Shown here: positions 30,175 through 38,849 of the stretch, piece by piece
Layout: the number at the start of each line of letters is the position of its first letter
Position numbering within the stretch: position 1 is the first letter of the stretch
DNA from: Caldilineaceae bacterium
GTDB taxonomy: Bacteria; Chloroflexota; Anaerolineae; Caldilineales; Caldilineaceae
DNA length: 64,000 bases
Reading direction: 5' to 3'
Assembly (NCBI GenBank): GCA_022827195.1
Contig: JAJDTL010000049.1
Location: forward strand, 1-64,000
Notes under the pieces: model-generated
Seen by the model: only the letters and a program-made list of their open reading frames with translations
What the model was told of the DNA's origin: nothing
Database searches by the model: none
Translations under genes and position numbers: made by a program

Positions 30175-31275
30175 TTAAGAGAAGTCCATCTTTCGATGGC
30201 GCATGACGACGCTCTGCGCCAACCCCACTGCCACCATCATCGATACGAGACTGCTGCCTCCGTAGCTGAGGAAGGGCAGCGTCATGCCCGTAACCGGCAT
30301 GATGGCCAGATTCATGCCGACATTGACGAATGTCTGGAAGAAGATTAGCGCGGCGACGCCGAGCGTGATGAGCCTGCCGAACTGGTCCTGGGCGAGGTCG
30401 GCGATGCGGACGAGGCGCCAGATGACGAAGAAGAGCAGGCCCATGATGAGCACGGCGCCCAGATAGCCCAGCTCCTCGGCGATAACGCTGAAGATGAAGT
30501 CGGTGTGGCGAACGCGCAAGAAGCGTAGCTGATTTTGTGTTCCTTCGCCCCATCCCATCCCTATCCAGCCGCCGTTGCCGATGCTTATGAGGGCCTGCTG
30601 CACGTTGAAGGCGGCATCCGGATTCGAGGCAGGGTCGAGAAAGATGGCGATGCGCTCCACCATGTAGTCCTGAAAATAGTTTTGGAGCGTTCCTTGAAAG
30701 GCAAGCCAAATGGGTACGGCGCCGGCAGCTACCGAAACGAGGAGGAGATGGACGACCCGGACGCCGTTGATGAGAATCAAGGTGCCGCTGATAAAGGCCA
30801 AGGTGACGGTCATGCCCAGATCGGGTTGAACGTACACGAGGGCCAGGGGAAGGAGAAGCAGAACAACCGCTGCCAGCAGGTATGGTAACGAGCGAATGCG
30901 CTCCTGAAAACGGCTGAGATACCAGGCCAGAAAGACGATCAGCAGAAACTTGCCGAACTCGGTCGGCTGGACGTCTGTGCGGCCCAGGTCCAGCCAACGC
31001 TGCGCGCCGCCCTTGACCTCGCCGAAGAGATAGACAGCCACCAGCGAGCCGATCAGAAAGAAGTAGCTGGGCTGGGCCAGCAGCTCCAGGTGCCGGTAGT
31101 CGAAGAGTGCGGTCGTCGCAAGTGCAATCACGCCCAGGATTGTAAAGACAAGCTGCCGCTGCCAGTAGTTTTCCAGGACCACGTCGGTATTGGTGGCGCT
31201 GTAGGTCATGGCGATGCCGATGCCGCAGAGGAGAAGCACGGCAAAGAAGAGCGGCCTGTCGAAGTGGCGAAACAT
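30175..31275 (-). CDS. rodA: RodA, SEDS-family peptidoglycan glycosyltransferase
   Basis: 366 residues with about ten helices. SEDS marks: GGAQRWLDLGRTDVQPTEFG with the catalytic Asp region, VYVQPDLGMTVTLAFISGT, and the C-terminal PVTGMTLPFLSYGGSSLVSM. These polymerise glycan strands during lateral wall growth together with a class B PBP. Its place next to PBP2, MreBCD and MinCD supports RodA over FtsW. The ATG directly abuts the minD stop codon (31276). It is the last gene of the minus-strand shape cluster. Confidence 0.93.
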   Translation of the reverse strand: MFRHFDRPLFFAVLLLCGIGIAMTYSATNTDVVLENYWQRQLVFTILGVIALATTALFDYRHLELLAQPSYFFLIGSLVAVYLFGEVKGGAQRWLDLGRTDVQPTEFGKFLLIVFLAWYLSRFQERIRSLPYLLAAVVLLLLPLALVYVQPDLGMTVTLAFISGTLILINGVRVVHLLLVSVAAGAVPIWLAFQGTLQNYFQDYMVERIAIFLDPASNPDAAFNVQQALISIGNGGWIGMGWGEGTQNQLRFLRVRHTDFIFSVIAEELGYLGAVLIMGLLFFVIWRLVRIADLAQDQFGRLITLGVAALIFFQTFVNVGMNLAIMPVTGMTLPFLSYGGSSLVSMMVAVGLAQSVVMRHRKMDFS

Positions 31276-32064
31276 TCAGAGACCCATGAGACGCCGCAGA
31301 CGCTCGGCCCAGCTGATCTCCTTGAAGGGGATCAGGGGTACGTTGTAGCCGAGCAGTCTTTGGGCGATGTTGTGATAGGCGCGGCTGACGTTTCTTTTGC
31401 GTTCGAGCGCGACCGGCCAGCCCTTGTTGGCGGAGACGATGATATCGTCATCCTCGGGCACGATGCCGAGCAGGTCGATGCTGAGGATGCTGAGAATGTC
31501 ATCGCGGGTAAACATCTCTTTACGGCGCACCAGGCGGGGGTTGTAGCGGTTGATGATGAGCCGCGCCTGGATTTCGGTGTCTCGCTCGAGAAGGAAGATG
31601 ACTTTGTCGGCGTCGCGCAGGGCGCTGACCTCCGGTGTCGTCACGATGATGATTTCGGCGGCGGCGGCGATGGCGTTCTGGAATCCCAACTCGATGCCGG
31701 CAGGGGAGTCGATGAGTACGAAGTCGGCGATTGTGCTCAACTCTTCGCACAGCGTCATCATCTGGTCGGGCGCGACGGCGGTCTTGTCGCGGGTCTGCGA
31801 ACTGGGCAGGAGGTAGAGCTCTTCGACGCGCCGGTCTCGCACCAGGGCTTCGTGCACGGGGCAGCGGCCTTCGATGGCGTCGACCAGGTTGTAAACGACG
31901 CGGCTCTCCAGGCCCATGACGATGTCGAGATTGCGCAGGCCAATGTCGGCATCTACCACCACGACGCGTTGACCGGCCATGGCCAAGGCGATACCCAGGT
32001 TCGCGGTAGTAGTGGTCTTGCCCACGCCGCCTTTGCCGGAGGTCAGGGTGAGGACAACGCCCAT
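31276..32064 (-). CDS. minD: Septum site-determining ATPase MinD
   Basis: 262 residues. Deviant Walker A SGKGGVGKTTTTANLG, switch region VVDADIGLRNLDIVMGLES, and FVLIDSPAGIELGFQNAI are classic MinD. The C-terminal helix ISWAERLRRLMGL is amphipathic and fits the membrane-targeting sequence. It recruits MinC to the membrane to block division away from midcell. minC lies 114 bp upstream. No minE lies in the window; a DivIVA-like or other topology factor might replace it. Confidence 0.95.
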   Translation of the reverse strand: MGVVLTLTSGKGGVGKTTTTANLGIALAMAGQRVVVVDADIGLRNLDIVMGLESRVVYNLVDAIEGRCPVHEALVRDRRVEELYLLPSSQTRDKTAVAPDQMMTLCEELSTIADFVLIDSPAGIELGFQNAIAAAAEIIIVTTPEVSALRDADKVIFLLERDTEIQARLIINRYNPRLVRRKEMFTRDDILSILSIDLLGIVPEDDDIIVSANKGWPVALERKRNVSRAYHNIAQRLLGYNVPLIPFKEISWAERLRRLMGL

Positions 32065-32178
32065 AATCGTGAGTCGTGATTCTCTCGAAAGTTACGTTTC
32101 GTGTAAGCCGGCGCGGACGCATGGGCATCCTTCCCGGCGGCAAGAGCGCACGCCGGGCGTGATTGGCGCACCGCCGCC

Positions 32179-33318
32179 CTAGGCACCCTCGCCCGCATCC
32201 CAGGGGTCCACGTATATCTGTTCGTCGACAACCCTGGCGACTTCGGGTTTGCCGCTGCTGTCGCGCTTCCAGAACCAGTAGCCGGGGTTGTTGGAAGCGC
32301 CCTTTGGCGTCATGGCGATGTGACCGGCGATCCGGAGCTGGACCGGTTCGAAGTCGAGCGCGGCCACGATGGCGTGTTCGTCGCCCATGGCGCCGGCGTG
32401 GACGAAGCCGCGCAGGCGTCCCCACACGAGCACGTCGCCACCGCAGACGACCTGCGCGCCCGGGTTTACGTCGCCCAGGATCACGACGGTTCCCGCGTGC
32501 CTGCAGGACTGGCCGGAGCGCAGGGTGCCGCGATGGACGAACGGCGGCGGCTCGGTCTCTTCGGCCGCAGTCTCGCCCCAGGGCGTCAGGTTGGCCGCAT
32601 CATCGTCGTGTGGGGCGTCCTCCACAGCCGAAGGGCCGCTGTCGCGCCTGTTCTCTTTGTGTGAGGGGCCGTCTTGCTTCAGGGTTGCTGCGTACTTCGG
32701 ACCCGGTTCGGTTGCTTTCGACTGCTGATACCTGGCGGCGATTTGCGACCAGCGCCCCAGGGTCTGAGAAGGCTGGTCGGAAGCGGGCGCGGGCTGCCGG
32801 TCGGTGGCGGGGGTTGTGGCGGGCGGCGAGCCGGATTCGGTGCGGCCGGAACCGAAGGCGCCGGAATCAATGGCGCCGGAATCAAAGGCGCCGGATCCAA
32901 TAGCGCCGGAACCAAAGGGTGCAGTGCCAGAGCGTGCGAGGCCGGAGGGGGGCAGCGAGAAGGGCTGCGGCGTTTCCGCGCCCCTCAGGCCCGCTTCGTT
33001 GCGCAAAGGGGGCGGCGACGGTCCTTCCCAGACCGCTTCGAGGCTGAGGTCCCTGGCGAGCAAATAGGAGGAGGGGTTGCTGGTGTGAAGCGCGACGACG
33101 CTGATGTTCTGGCCGCGCAGGGCATTGTGAATCTGCTGAAGGTCGGCGGCGGTGATCTTGCGGTCGCCTACGGAAAGCGCGAGCCGCTCGTCGCGGAAGA
33201 AGCCCTGCGCTTTGGAAATGTGCCCGGCAACGAAATCTACGATTTCGCTCCAGCTTCCCTTTTCGCCGGCTACGTCGACGACGGTCAAACCGCCCCTGCC
33301 AATGATGCGGACGCTCAT
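32179..33318 (-). CDS. minC: Septum site-determining protein MinC with long repetitive linker
   Basis: 379 residues from MSVRIIGRGGLTVVDV; an upstream extension to 33468 has no family character. Residues 1-105 are the MinC N-domain (DRKITAADLQQIHNALRGQN). Residues ~290-379 are the beta-helix C-domain (HAGTVVILGDVNPGAQVVCG, GDVLVWGRLRGFVHAGA) that dimerises and binds MinD. Between them lies a linker of about 180 residues, rich in Pro/Ser/Gly, containing pentapeptide repeats of the type AFGSG/AIDSG encoded by 15-bp DNA repeats (32842-32916). Typical MinC is about 230 residues, so the linker accounts for the extra size. MinC inhibits FtsZ polymers. Confidence 0.9.
   Translation of the reverse strand: MSVRIIGRGGLTVVDVAGEKGSWSEIVDFVAGHISKAQGFFRDERLALSVGDRKITAADLQQIHNALRGQNISVVALHTSNPSSYLLARDLSLEAVWEGPSPPPLRNEAGLRGAETPQPFSLPPSGLARSGTAPFGSGAIGSGAFDSGAIDSGAFGSGRTESGSPPATTPATDRQPAPASDQPSQTLGRWSQIAARYQQSKATEPGPKYAATLKQDGPSHKENRRDSGPSAVEDAPHDDDAANLTPWGETAAEETEPPPFVHRGTLRSGQSCRHAGTVVILGDVNPGAQVVCGGDVLVWGRLRGFVHAGAMGDEHAIVAALDFEPVQLRIAGHIAMTPKGASNNPGYWFWKRDSSGKPEVARVVDEQIYVDPWDAGEGA
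32842..32916 (-). repeat. Five 15-bp tandem repeats coding the MinC linker
   Basis: Five in-frame units related to GGCGCCGGAATCAAA (plus-strand sense), each coding a pentapeptide of the xxSGA kind on the minus strand. Units 2 and 3 differ at a single base and the others at 2-4. Copy number can change without shifting the frame, so linker length may vary between strains. Confidence 0.85.
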
Positions 33319-33612
33319 CGTTTTGGGCAATGCCTCGCTAGAACCAACCTGTGCTCCAAGCAGCCGGTTTCCCGTTGCCAGGCGCTGCGGCGCGGGGCAC
33401 GGGCGTGCGAGCGGATCAAGCGGATGCCCGTGCCGGCGCAAATTGTCGCGACTTTTACTATAAACCAAAAGCCCGGAACCCGGAACCGGGCCGATTGGCG
33501 GTGCGTGGTCTGACTTTGCGGCGATTTCTACGGCCCGGCCGGGCCATAGACCGCGGCTCTTTCGGTATGCCGTGCGTGGGCGGGGGCGATGGCCTGGCGG
33601 GCAATGGCGGGG

Positions 33613-35772
33613 CTAGGGTCCGGAATCGCCGGATCCATGGAAGTAGGCGTTGAGCGTTTCTTGTGCGACAGGAATGGCGGCGGTGGAGCCTTCACCGCCG
33701 CGGTAGACGAAGACGGTGACGGCGATTTCCGGGTTCCGGTAAGGTGCGTAGGCCGTGTACCAGGCATGGAACGGCAAGTTTCCTTCATGATCGCGGTCTT
33801 TGCAGTCCTGGATTTCCAGATCGTAGGCGCAATACTCGGCCGTTCCGGTCTTGCCGGCCACGATGACTCCATCGACGCGGCTGTTGCCCGAGGTGCCTGC
33901 CGGTCCGTTGACGGCGTGCCACATGCCTTTCTGAACGACGGCGAGCAGACCCGGTTCGACGGGGATCCGCTCCTGCAGGACCGGTTCGTACCGCCACTGC
34001 AGGTTGCCCTGGGTATCGACCATTTCGCGCACGAACTGGGGCTTGACGACATAGCCGCCGTTGGCAACGGCGGCGGTACTGACAAGCACTTGCAGCGGCG
34101 TGCCCAGGACGTCGCCCTGTCCGATCGCCATATTGTAGCTGTCGCCTGTGGTCCACCGTTCGGCTTTGGTCAGTCTTTTCCACTGTTCATCGGGAACGAT
34201 TGCCTTGACCTCGCCGGGCAGGTCGATACCTGTCAGCTCGCCGTAGCCGAAGAGGCGCATCCATTTGGCGAGGCGCTCGCTGCCCAAACCTGTCATGAAG
34301 TTGGGGTAGCCGCCGCCCAGGTAATAGAAGAAGATGTCATTGGAGAGGCCGATCCCCTCGACGATGGTCATGCGCCCGTGCAGGATGTTCAACTTATGGT
34401 TCCAGCTAACGAATTCCTGTGCCTGTTCGGGGTCGTCGGGGAAGAAGAAGTTGGGCAGATAGATAGGTCCCTTGTCGACGAGGACCGTGTAGGGGTCGAC
34501 GACGCGCTCGGCCAGGGCAGCGGTGGCAGTGACGAGCTTGAAGGTGGAGCCGGGCGGGTAGAGCCCGCCGATGGCGTAGTTGTAGAGCGGGCGGCGGGTG
34601 TCGTCCTCGACTTCGAGCGCCTGATACTCTTCGCCCAATCCTTCGGAGAAGATGTTGTTATCGTAGCTGGGCAGGCTGACAAGGCCGAGCATCATGCCGT
34701 CGCGCGGGTCCATTGCCAGCGCGACACCGTGCGGGGCACCGGTTTCTTCCAACATGTCGGCGAGTGCGTCATGCATTACCCGTTGCAGGTGGATGTCGAG
34801 GCTCAGGTGGAGGTTGAGACCGGGCTCCGACTCTCTTTCCGTACTTACGGTGCGGCTTTCGCGGCCGAGAATGTCTACCTCGATGATCTTTCGTCCCGGC
34901 AGTCCTCGCAGGGCGTCCTGATATGTGTATTCCAGGCCGTTCAAGCCAACGGACTCGTTTGGGTTGTCGTATCCTTCGGCCTTATAGTCGTCGGCCGCCA
35001 GTTTGGGGATCGGTCCGAGAAAGCCGAGAACATGCCCTGCCAGGTCGCGGAAGGGATACTCTCTAACCGGTTTTTGCAGTACATGGACGCCGGGCAGCTG
35101 GTAGATCTGTTCGGCGACGCGGAAGGCATGCTCGCGGTCGACCAGGTCCAAAACAGAGATGGGCTTGTAGGAGCTGCCCTGAGAACCGAGGGCAATGGCC
35201 CTTTCGAGCAGCGCCAGGAGCCCGGAAGCGGGGAGCGGTTCGGAGAGGTCGGGGATCAGGGTCGGCTCTTCGACGAGGATCTCGCGCCCTTCGTCGTCGA
35301 CCTGCAATGTTTCCAGATCGACGAGGCGGAAGGAGAGCGTGATTCCCGCGCTGCCGACGGTAGCCTTGAAGTCTTCTCGCCCCAGGTGCAGAAACATCAC
35401 TTCGGCGATGCGGATGGCCATTTCGGGATCTGTGTCGGCTGCGAGTGCGGCGAGCAGTCTTTCGACGGCCACGCGTTGTTCGTTGACAGTCGTCGTGACG
35501 TCGTTTTGCGGCAGGTCGGCCGGGATGACGGATATGACAAAGCTGGGTCGATTGCGGGCCAGGATTTCGCCGTTGCGGTCGTAGATCACGCCGCGCGGGG
35601 CATAGAGGTCGATGACCCGCAACCGGTTGACGGCGGCCTGTTCCTGATAGTTGGCGCCGCGCACGATCTGGAGGCCATAGAGTCGTACACAGAATACGAG
35701 AAAGGTTGCCAGCAGCGTAAGGCGGACGATTATGGAGGTTGAAGTTGCCGTGCGTGTTGCACGTTCGTTCAT
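33613..35772 (-). CDS. mrdA: Penicillin-binding protein 2 (elongasome transpeptidase)
   Basis: 719 residues. A signal-anchor helix (IIVRLTLLATFLVFCVRLYG) near residues 15-35 is followed by the dimerisation region (LYAPRGVIYDRNGEILARNR) and the transpeptidase domain. Active-site motifs: STFK near 409, SND near 476, KTGT near 639. Length and order fit class B PBP2. It cross-links new wall with RodA. About 90 bp separate it from mreD upstream. The 295 bp between it and minC downstream show only GC-rich palindromic sequence and no gene. Confidence 0.94.
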   Translation of the reverse strand: MNERATRTATSTSIIVRLTLLATFLVFCVRLYGLQIVRGANYQEQAAVNRLRVIDLYAPRGVIYDRNGEILARNRPSFVISVIPADLPQNDVTTTVNEQRVAVERLLAALAADTDPEMAIRIAEVMFLHLGREDFKATVGSAGITLSFRLVDLETLQVDDEGREILVEEPTLIPDLSEPLPASGLLALLERAIALGSQGSSYKPISVLDLVDREHAFRVAEQIYQLPGVHVLQKPVREYPFRDLAGHVLGFLGPIPKLAADDYKAEGYDNPNESVGLNGLEYTYQDALRGLPGRKIIEVDILGRESRTVSTERESEPGLNLHLSLDIHLQRVMHDALADMLEETGAPHGVALAMDPRDGMMLGLVSLPSYDNNIFSEGLGEEYQALEVEDDTRRPLYNYAIGGLYPPGSTFKLVTATAALAERVVDPYTVLVDKGPIYLPNFFFPDDPEQAQEFVSWNHKLNILHGRMTIVEGIGLSNDIFFYYLGGGYPNFMTGLGSERLAKWMRLFGYGELTGIDLPGEVKAIVPDEQWKRLTKAERWTTGDSYNMAIGQGDVLGTPLQVLVSTAAVANGGYVVKPQFVREMVDTQGNLQWRYEPVLQERIPVEPGLLAVVQKGMWHAVNGPAGTSGNSRVDGVIVAGKTGTAEYCAYDLEIQDCKDRDHEGNLPFHAWYTAYAPYRNPEIAVTVFVYRGGEGSTAAIPVAQETLNAYFHGSGDSGP

Positions 35773-35861
35773 GGCAGGCTTTAAGGGGCGACTGAACTTT
35801 CAGATGCTGAGATTGGCCGGGTTACCGGTCGGCCACTCTTCGCGGCGACAGTGGTTGCAGC

Positions 35862-36455
35862 TCAGGGGTAGTCCGCTTTTTCGGGCATGCGATTCAGGAG
35901 CGGTGTTGCCAGGAGCATAACGGCGCCGTTGTAGAGGCAAACCGGGACGACGATTTCGGTAAAGAGCAGGTCGGGCTGGAAGCGGAACCCGACAATGTTG
36001 AGAATCCCCACGTAGACGAGCGAGAAGACGAGCGTGCCTGAAAGAGCGGCGATGAATGGGACGAACAGATGGCGGCGGAAGATTGCATTGTGTCCGATTC
36101 CGGTCAACAGGGCGGTGGTCATGAGCGCCAGGCTGGAGGCGCCGACGGCGCCGCCGCTGAGGATGTCCATCCAGAAGCCGCCGGTGAACCCCCAAACGAC
36201 GGCATCGTGTCTGCCTGCGAGGAGCGACTTGGCGATGACGAGGAGCAAGACCAGGTCGGGGTAGACGCCTTGCAGGGCGAGTCTCGGCGCGACGACGACC
36301 TGGAAGATTGCGACCGCGCCCAGAGCCGGCACGAAAATCCAGGAGGTGCCCCATTCGCGAGGCGAGAGTGATGCAGGGCGGGCAGAACGTGTGTATCCTT
36401 CCGCGGCCGATTCTCTGGGCTGTCTCCTGGCTATTTCACTCCTCACTCGTCTCAT
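35862..36455 (-). CDS. mreD: Rod shape-determining protein MreD
   Basis: 197 residues from ATG 36455, whose first codons overlap the end of mreC by 20 bp; a GTG nine bases in is an alternative. After a ~45-residue polar, basic start there are five to six helices: LGAVAIFQVVVAPRLALQGV, YPDLVLLLVIAKSLLAG, WGFTGGFWMDILSGGAVGAS, and others. The GxxxG(F/L)xxDxxSG pattern is the MreD signature. It links MreC, MreB and RodA/PBP2 in the elongation machine. Confidence 0.88.
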   Translation of the reverse strand: MRRVRSEIARRQPRESAAEGYTRSARPASLSPREWGTSWIFVPALGAVAIFQVVVAPRLALQGVYPDLVLLLVIAKSLLAGRHDAVVWGFTGGFWMDILSGGAVGASSLALMTTALLTGIGHNAIFRRHLFVPFIAALSGTLVFSLVYVGILNIVGFRFQPDLLFTEIVVPVCLYNGAVMLLATPLLNRMPEKADYP

Positions 36456-37356
36456 CTGAAGGTTCAACTGGCTGGGCCGGCGGTGTGTCGAGAAGTGGCA
36501 CGGATTCGAATCGGTCAAAGTTGGTGACGACCATGACGAACTCCAGGCGGCCAAAGTTGACCGTTGGCCGTACGACCGCCTCCTGGAAGACGTCGACGTC
36601 CTTCTGGCGTACTTCTACGACCTGTCCTACCGTGATCCCTTTGGGGAAGTTTCCGCCCATTCCCGACGTGAGCACGACTTCTCCAATGCCCACTTCGGTC
36701 CCCTGCGGGATGAAACCCATGACGGGATCTGAGCCCGGGGCGCCGTTTACGATGCCTGTCAGCCTGCTGGCCTGGAGGATCGTATTGACGGTGCTGGACG
36801 GGTCGGTGATAAGAAGCACTTTCGCGGTTGTGGCGGTTACGGTGTAGATGCGGCCGACCAGTCCCTGATCGTTGACGACCGGCATACCGACGAGGATGCC
36901 GTGGCGAGTGCCGAGATCGATCATGGCAACATCGAGGAAGTTGGTGGCGTTCTTGCCGATCACGCGGGCGATGATCTGACCGCCGCGCAGCTCGAAAGCG
37001 GGCCTGGTTTCGGCGAACGCCAGTAGTTCGCGCAGGCGCTGGTTCTCGCGCTCCACTTCCTTGAGGCGGAGGTTTTCGACGATGAGGCCCTGGGTGATCA
37101 GTTCTAGCTCGGTGACTCGCTGCTGGAGGTTGCGGTAATTGCGCAGATTGGTCAGCGAGTTGGAGAGGCGGTCGGTCAGCGACGACAGCCCTGACTGGCC
37201 TGGTGCGGTTACCAGTGTAACCAGTCCTTCAAGTGTACCAAGGCGGCCGGTCTGCTGCAGGGCCAACAGGAGGATAGCGGTCAGCGCGAGGATGGTAAAT
37301 TTGACGGCAAGGTTGCCGCCGCTCCAGCCGCGTTGTTCTCGCATGGTTTTCAGCAA
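36436..37356 (-). CDS. mreC: Rod shape-determining protein MreC
   Basis: 306 residues. One N-terminal helix (FTILALTAILLLALQQTGRL), a coiled coil (RNYRNLQQRVTELELITQGL ... LKEVERENQRLRELL), then two beta domains with GMPVVNDQGLVGRIYTVTAT and GGNFPKGITVGQVVEV. The C-terminal 30 residues are a variable Pro/Glu tail. It is a membrane scaffold that bridges MreB/MreD with PBP2. It starts 60 bp after mreB. Confidence 0.93.
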   Translation of the reverse strand: MLKTMREQRGWSGGNLAVKFTILALTAILLLALQQTGRLGTLEGLVTLVTAPGQSGLSSLTDRLSNSLTNLRNYRNLQQRVTELELITQGLIVENLRLKEVERENQRLRELLAFAETRPAFELRGGQIIARVIGKNATNFLDVAMIDLGTRHGILVGMPVVNDQGLVGRIYTVTATTAKVLLITDPSSTVNTILQASRLTGIVNGAPGSDPVMGFIPQGTEVGIGEVVLTSGMGGNFPKGITVGQVVEVRQKDVDVFQEAVVRPTVNFGRLEFVMVVTNFDRFESVPLLDTPPAQPVEPSDETSEE

Positions 37357-37415
37357 TCAGTATTCAATGTACGCTGCGACTTGGCAACCAATAACCGAAA
37401 ACGGGAGCTCCGGAT

Positions 37416-38486
37416 CTACCTGATTGTGGTTTTTCGCTGCATTGTCGTCAGCGTTTCTGCGTAGTGCTCCGGCTTTTCCAGAATCATACCTGTCCCCAGC
37501 ACGACGGAGGAGAGGGGGTTGTCGGCCACGTAGACGTGCATACGGTTTTCGTCCTGGATGCGCTGGGCCATTCCCTGCAGCAGGGCGCCACCGCCGGCCA
37601 GTACAATCCCGTGCTCCATCAGATCGGCTACAAGCTCGGGAGGTGTTTCATCCAAGGTATCTTTGACGGCGTCGACAATGACGTCAACTGAGCCGGTCAG
37701 GGCTTCTCTGATTTCGACCGAGCTGACTTCGATGGCCTCAGGCAGACCGGTAATGAGGTTGCGTCCGCGGATGATCATGGTCCGCTCTTGTTCGAGGGGG
37801 TATGCTGAGCCGATTTCGATTTTGACGCGCTCGGCCATGCGTTCGCCGATCAGGAGGTTGTACTTCTGCCGGCTGTAGGTGACGATGTCCTCGTTCATTT
37901 CATCGCCGGCCACGCGAATGGAACGGGAGACGACGATGCCGCCCATCGAGATGACGGCTACTTCGGTCGTGCCGCCGCCGATGTCGACGATCATCGAGCC
38001 GATCGATTCGGTCACGGGCAGGCCGGAACCGATTGCAGCGGCCATCGGCTCTTCAACAAGCCCAGCTTCGCGGGCGCCTGCGCTGACGGTGGCATCGCGC
38101 ACGGCGCGCTTTTCGACTTCGGTGGCGCCGGACGGGATGCCGATCACAACGCGCGGGCGTGCTGTGCCGAAGGCCCGTTTGCCGTGAACCTTGCCGATGA
38201 AGGCGTGGATCATCTCCTCGGTCTCTTCGAAGTCGGAAATGACACCGTCCTGAAGGGGACGTTTGGCTACGATGTGGCTAGGCGTCCGACCCACCATCTC
38301 CTTGGCCTCCTGGCCGATTGCCTTGACCTTGTTGCGCCGCTTCGACGAGTTGTCAATTGCAACCACGGAGGGTTCGTCAATGATGACCCCCCGGCCCTTT
38401 ACGTGAACCAGGGTATTGGCTGTGCCTAAGTCGATGCCAATGTCGAGTGAAAAAAGCCCCAACAGCCAATCTAGCGGGTTTGACAC
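37416..38486 (-). CDS. mreB: Actin-like rod shape protein MreB
   Basis: 356 residues. IGIDLGTANTLVHVKGRGVI is phosphate-1, IVDIGGGTTEVAVISMGGIV phosphate-2, and VLAGGGALLQGMAQRI the adenosine motif. The N-terminal SNPLDWLLGLFSL could be an amphipathic membrane-binding stretch. It forms filaments that steer wall synthesis. It is the first gene of the seven-gene shape cluster, downstream of a TATAAT promoter at 38575-38580. Confidence 0.96.
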   Translation of the reverse strand: MSNPLDWLLGLFSLDIGIDLGTANTLVHVKGRGVIIDEPSVVAIDNSSKRRNKVKAIGQEAKEMVGRTPSHIVAKRPLQDGVISDFEETEEMIHAFIGKVHGKRAFGTARPRVVIGIPSGATEVEKRAVRDATVSAGAREAGLVEEPMAAAIGSGLPVTESIGSMIVDIGGGTTEVAVISMGGIVVSRSIRVAGDEMNEDIVTYSRQKYNLLIGERMAERVKIEIGSAYPLEQERTMIIRGRNLITGLPEAIEVSSVEIREALTGSVDVIVDAVKDTLDETPPELVADLMEHGIVLAGGGALLQGMAQRIQDENRMHVYVADNPLSSVVLGTGMILEKPEHYAETLTTMQRKTTIR

Positions 38487-38574
38487 TCTTGGGAGATCTC
38501 CGTACCGGTTTTAGATGATTGAGCAGCAGCGAAGAGGACCCCGATGCCACTCGCGAGAGGCCGTTCGCCGTCCC

Positions 38575-38601
38575 ATTATACCATAGCGGCAAACGACACA
38601 A
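38575..38601 (-). promoter_or_regulatory. Promoter of the mreBCD-pbp2-min-rodA cluster
   Basis: Perfect TATAAT (minus strand, 38575-38580) preceded by TGG, an extended -10 form. A weak -35 (TTGTGT at 38596-38601) lies at 15 bp spacing. The transcript would start near 38568, some 80 nt before mreB. Confidence 0.55.
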
Positions 38602-38771
38602 AACAACGATGCCGAACCGTCCGATCCGTTTTGATCGTTGATCTTGCGAAAGGTGTTGCCCGTCCGCTATGCTATTGGCAGGTTTCTCTGCGGTCGCGAG
38701 GCCAATGCGCGCCAGGTCCTGTTGCGCCGAATGGGCCTCAGAATCAAGGCAAGCGCAGGGTCCGTTTCCAG

Positions 38772-38807
38772 GGTATTGCGCACGGTATTGCGCACGGTAT
38801 TGTGCAT
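38772..38807 (+). repeat. Three tandem 12-bp repeats upstream of tilS
   Basis: Two perfect copies of GGTATTGCGCAC and a third copy with two changes lie in the mreB-tilS intergenic region about 45 bp before the tilS start. If translation began further upstream they would code a GIAH repeat, but there is no support for that start. No function evident. Confidence 0.8.
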
Positions 38808-38849
38808 GCCTTGCGGCCTGCCTGGCGGCTGTCTGACTACGAAATTCTC

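Noticed and set aside
33532-33545. GGCCCGGCCGGGCC palindrome between pbp2 and minC
   Set aside because: A perfect palindrome with no loop and no T-tract; expected by chance in such GC-rich DNA, so not called a terminator or operator.
33589-35742. 717-codon open frame on the plus strand
   Set aside because: It is the antisense shadow of the pbp2 gene; the minus strand has all transpeptidase motifs and the plus reading has no family character or ribosome site.
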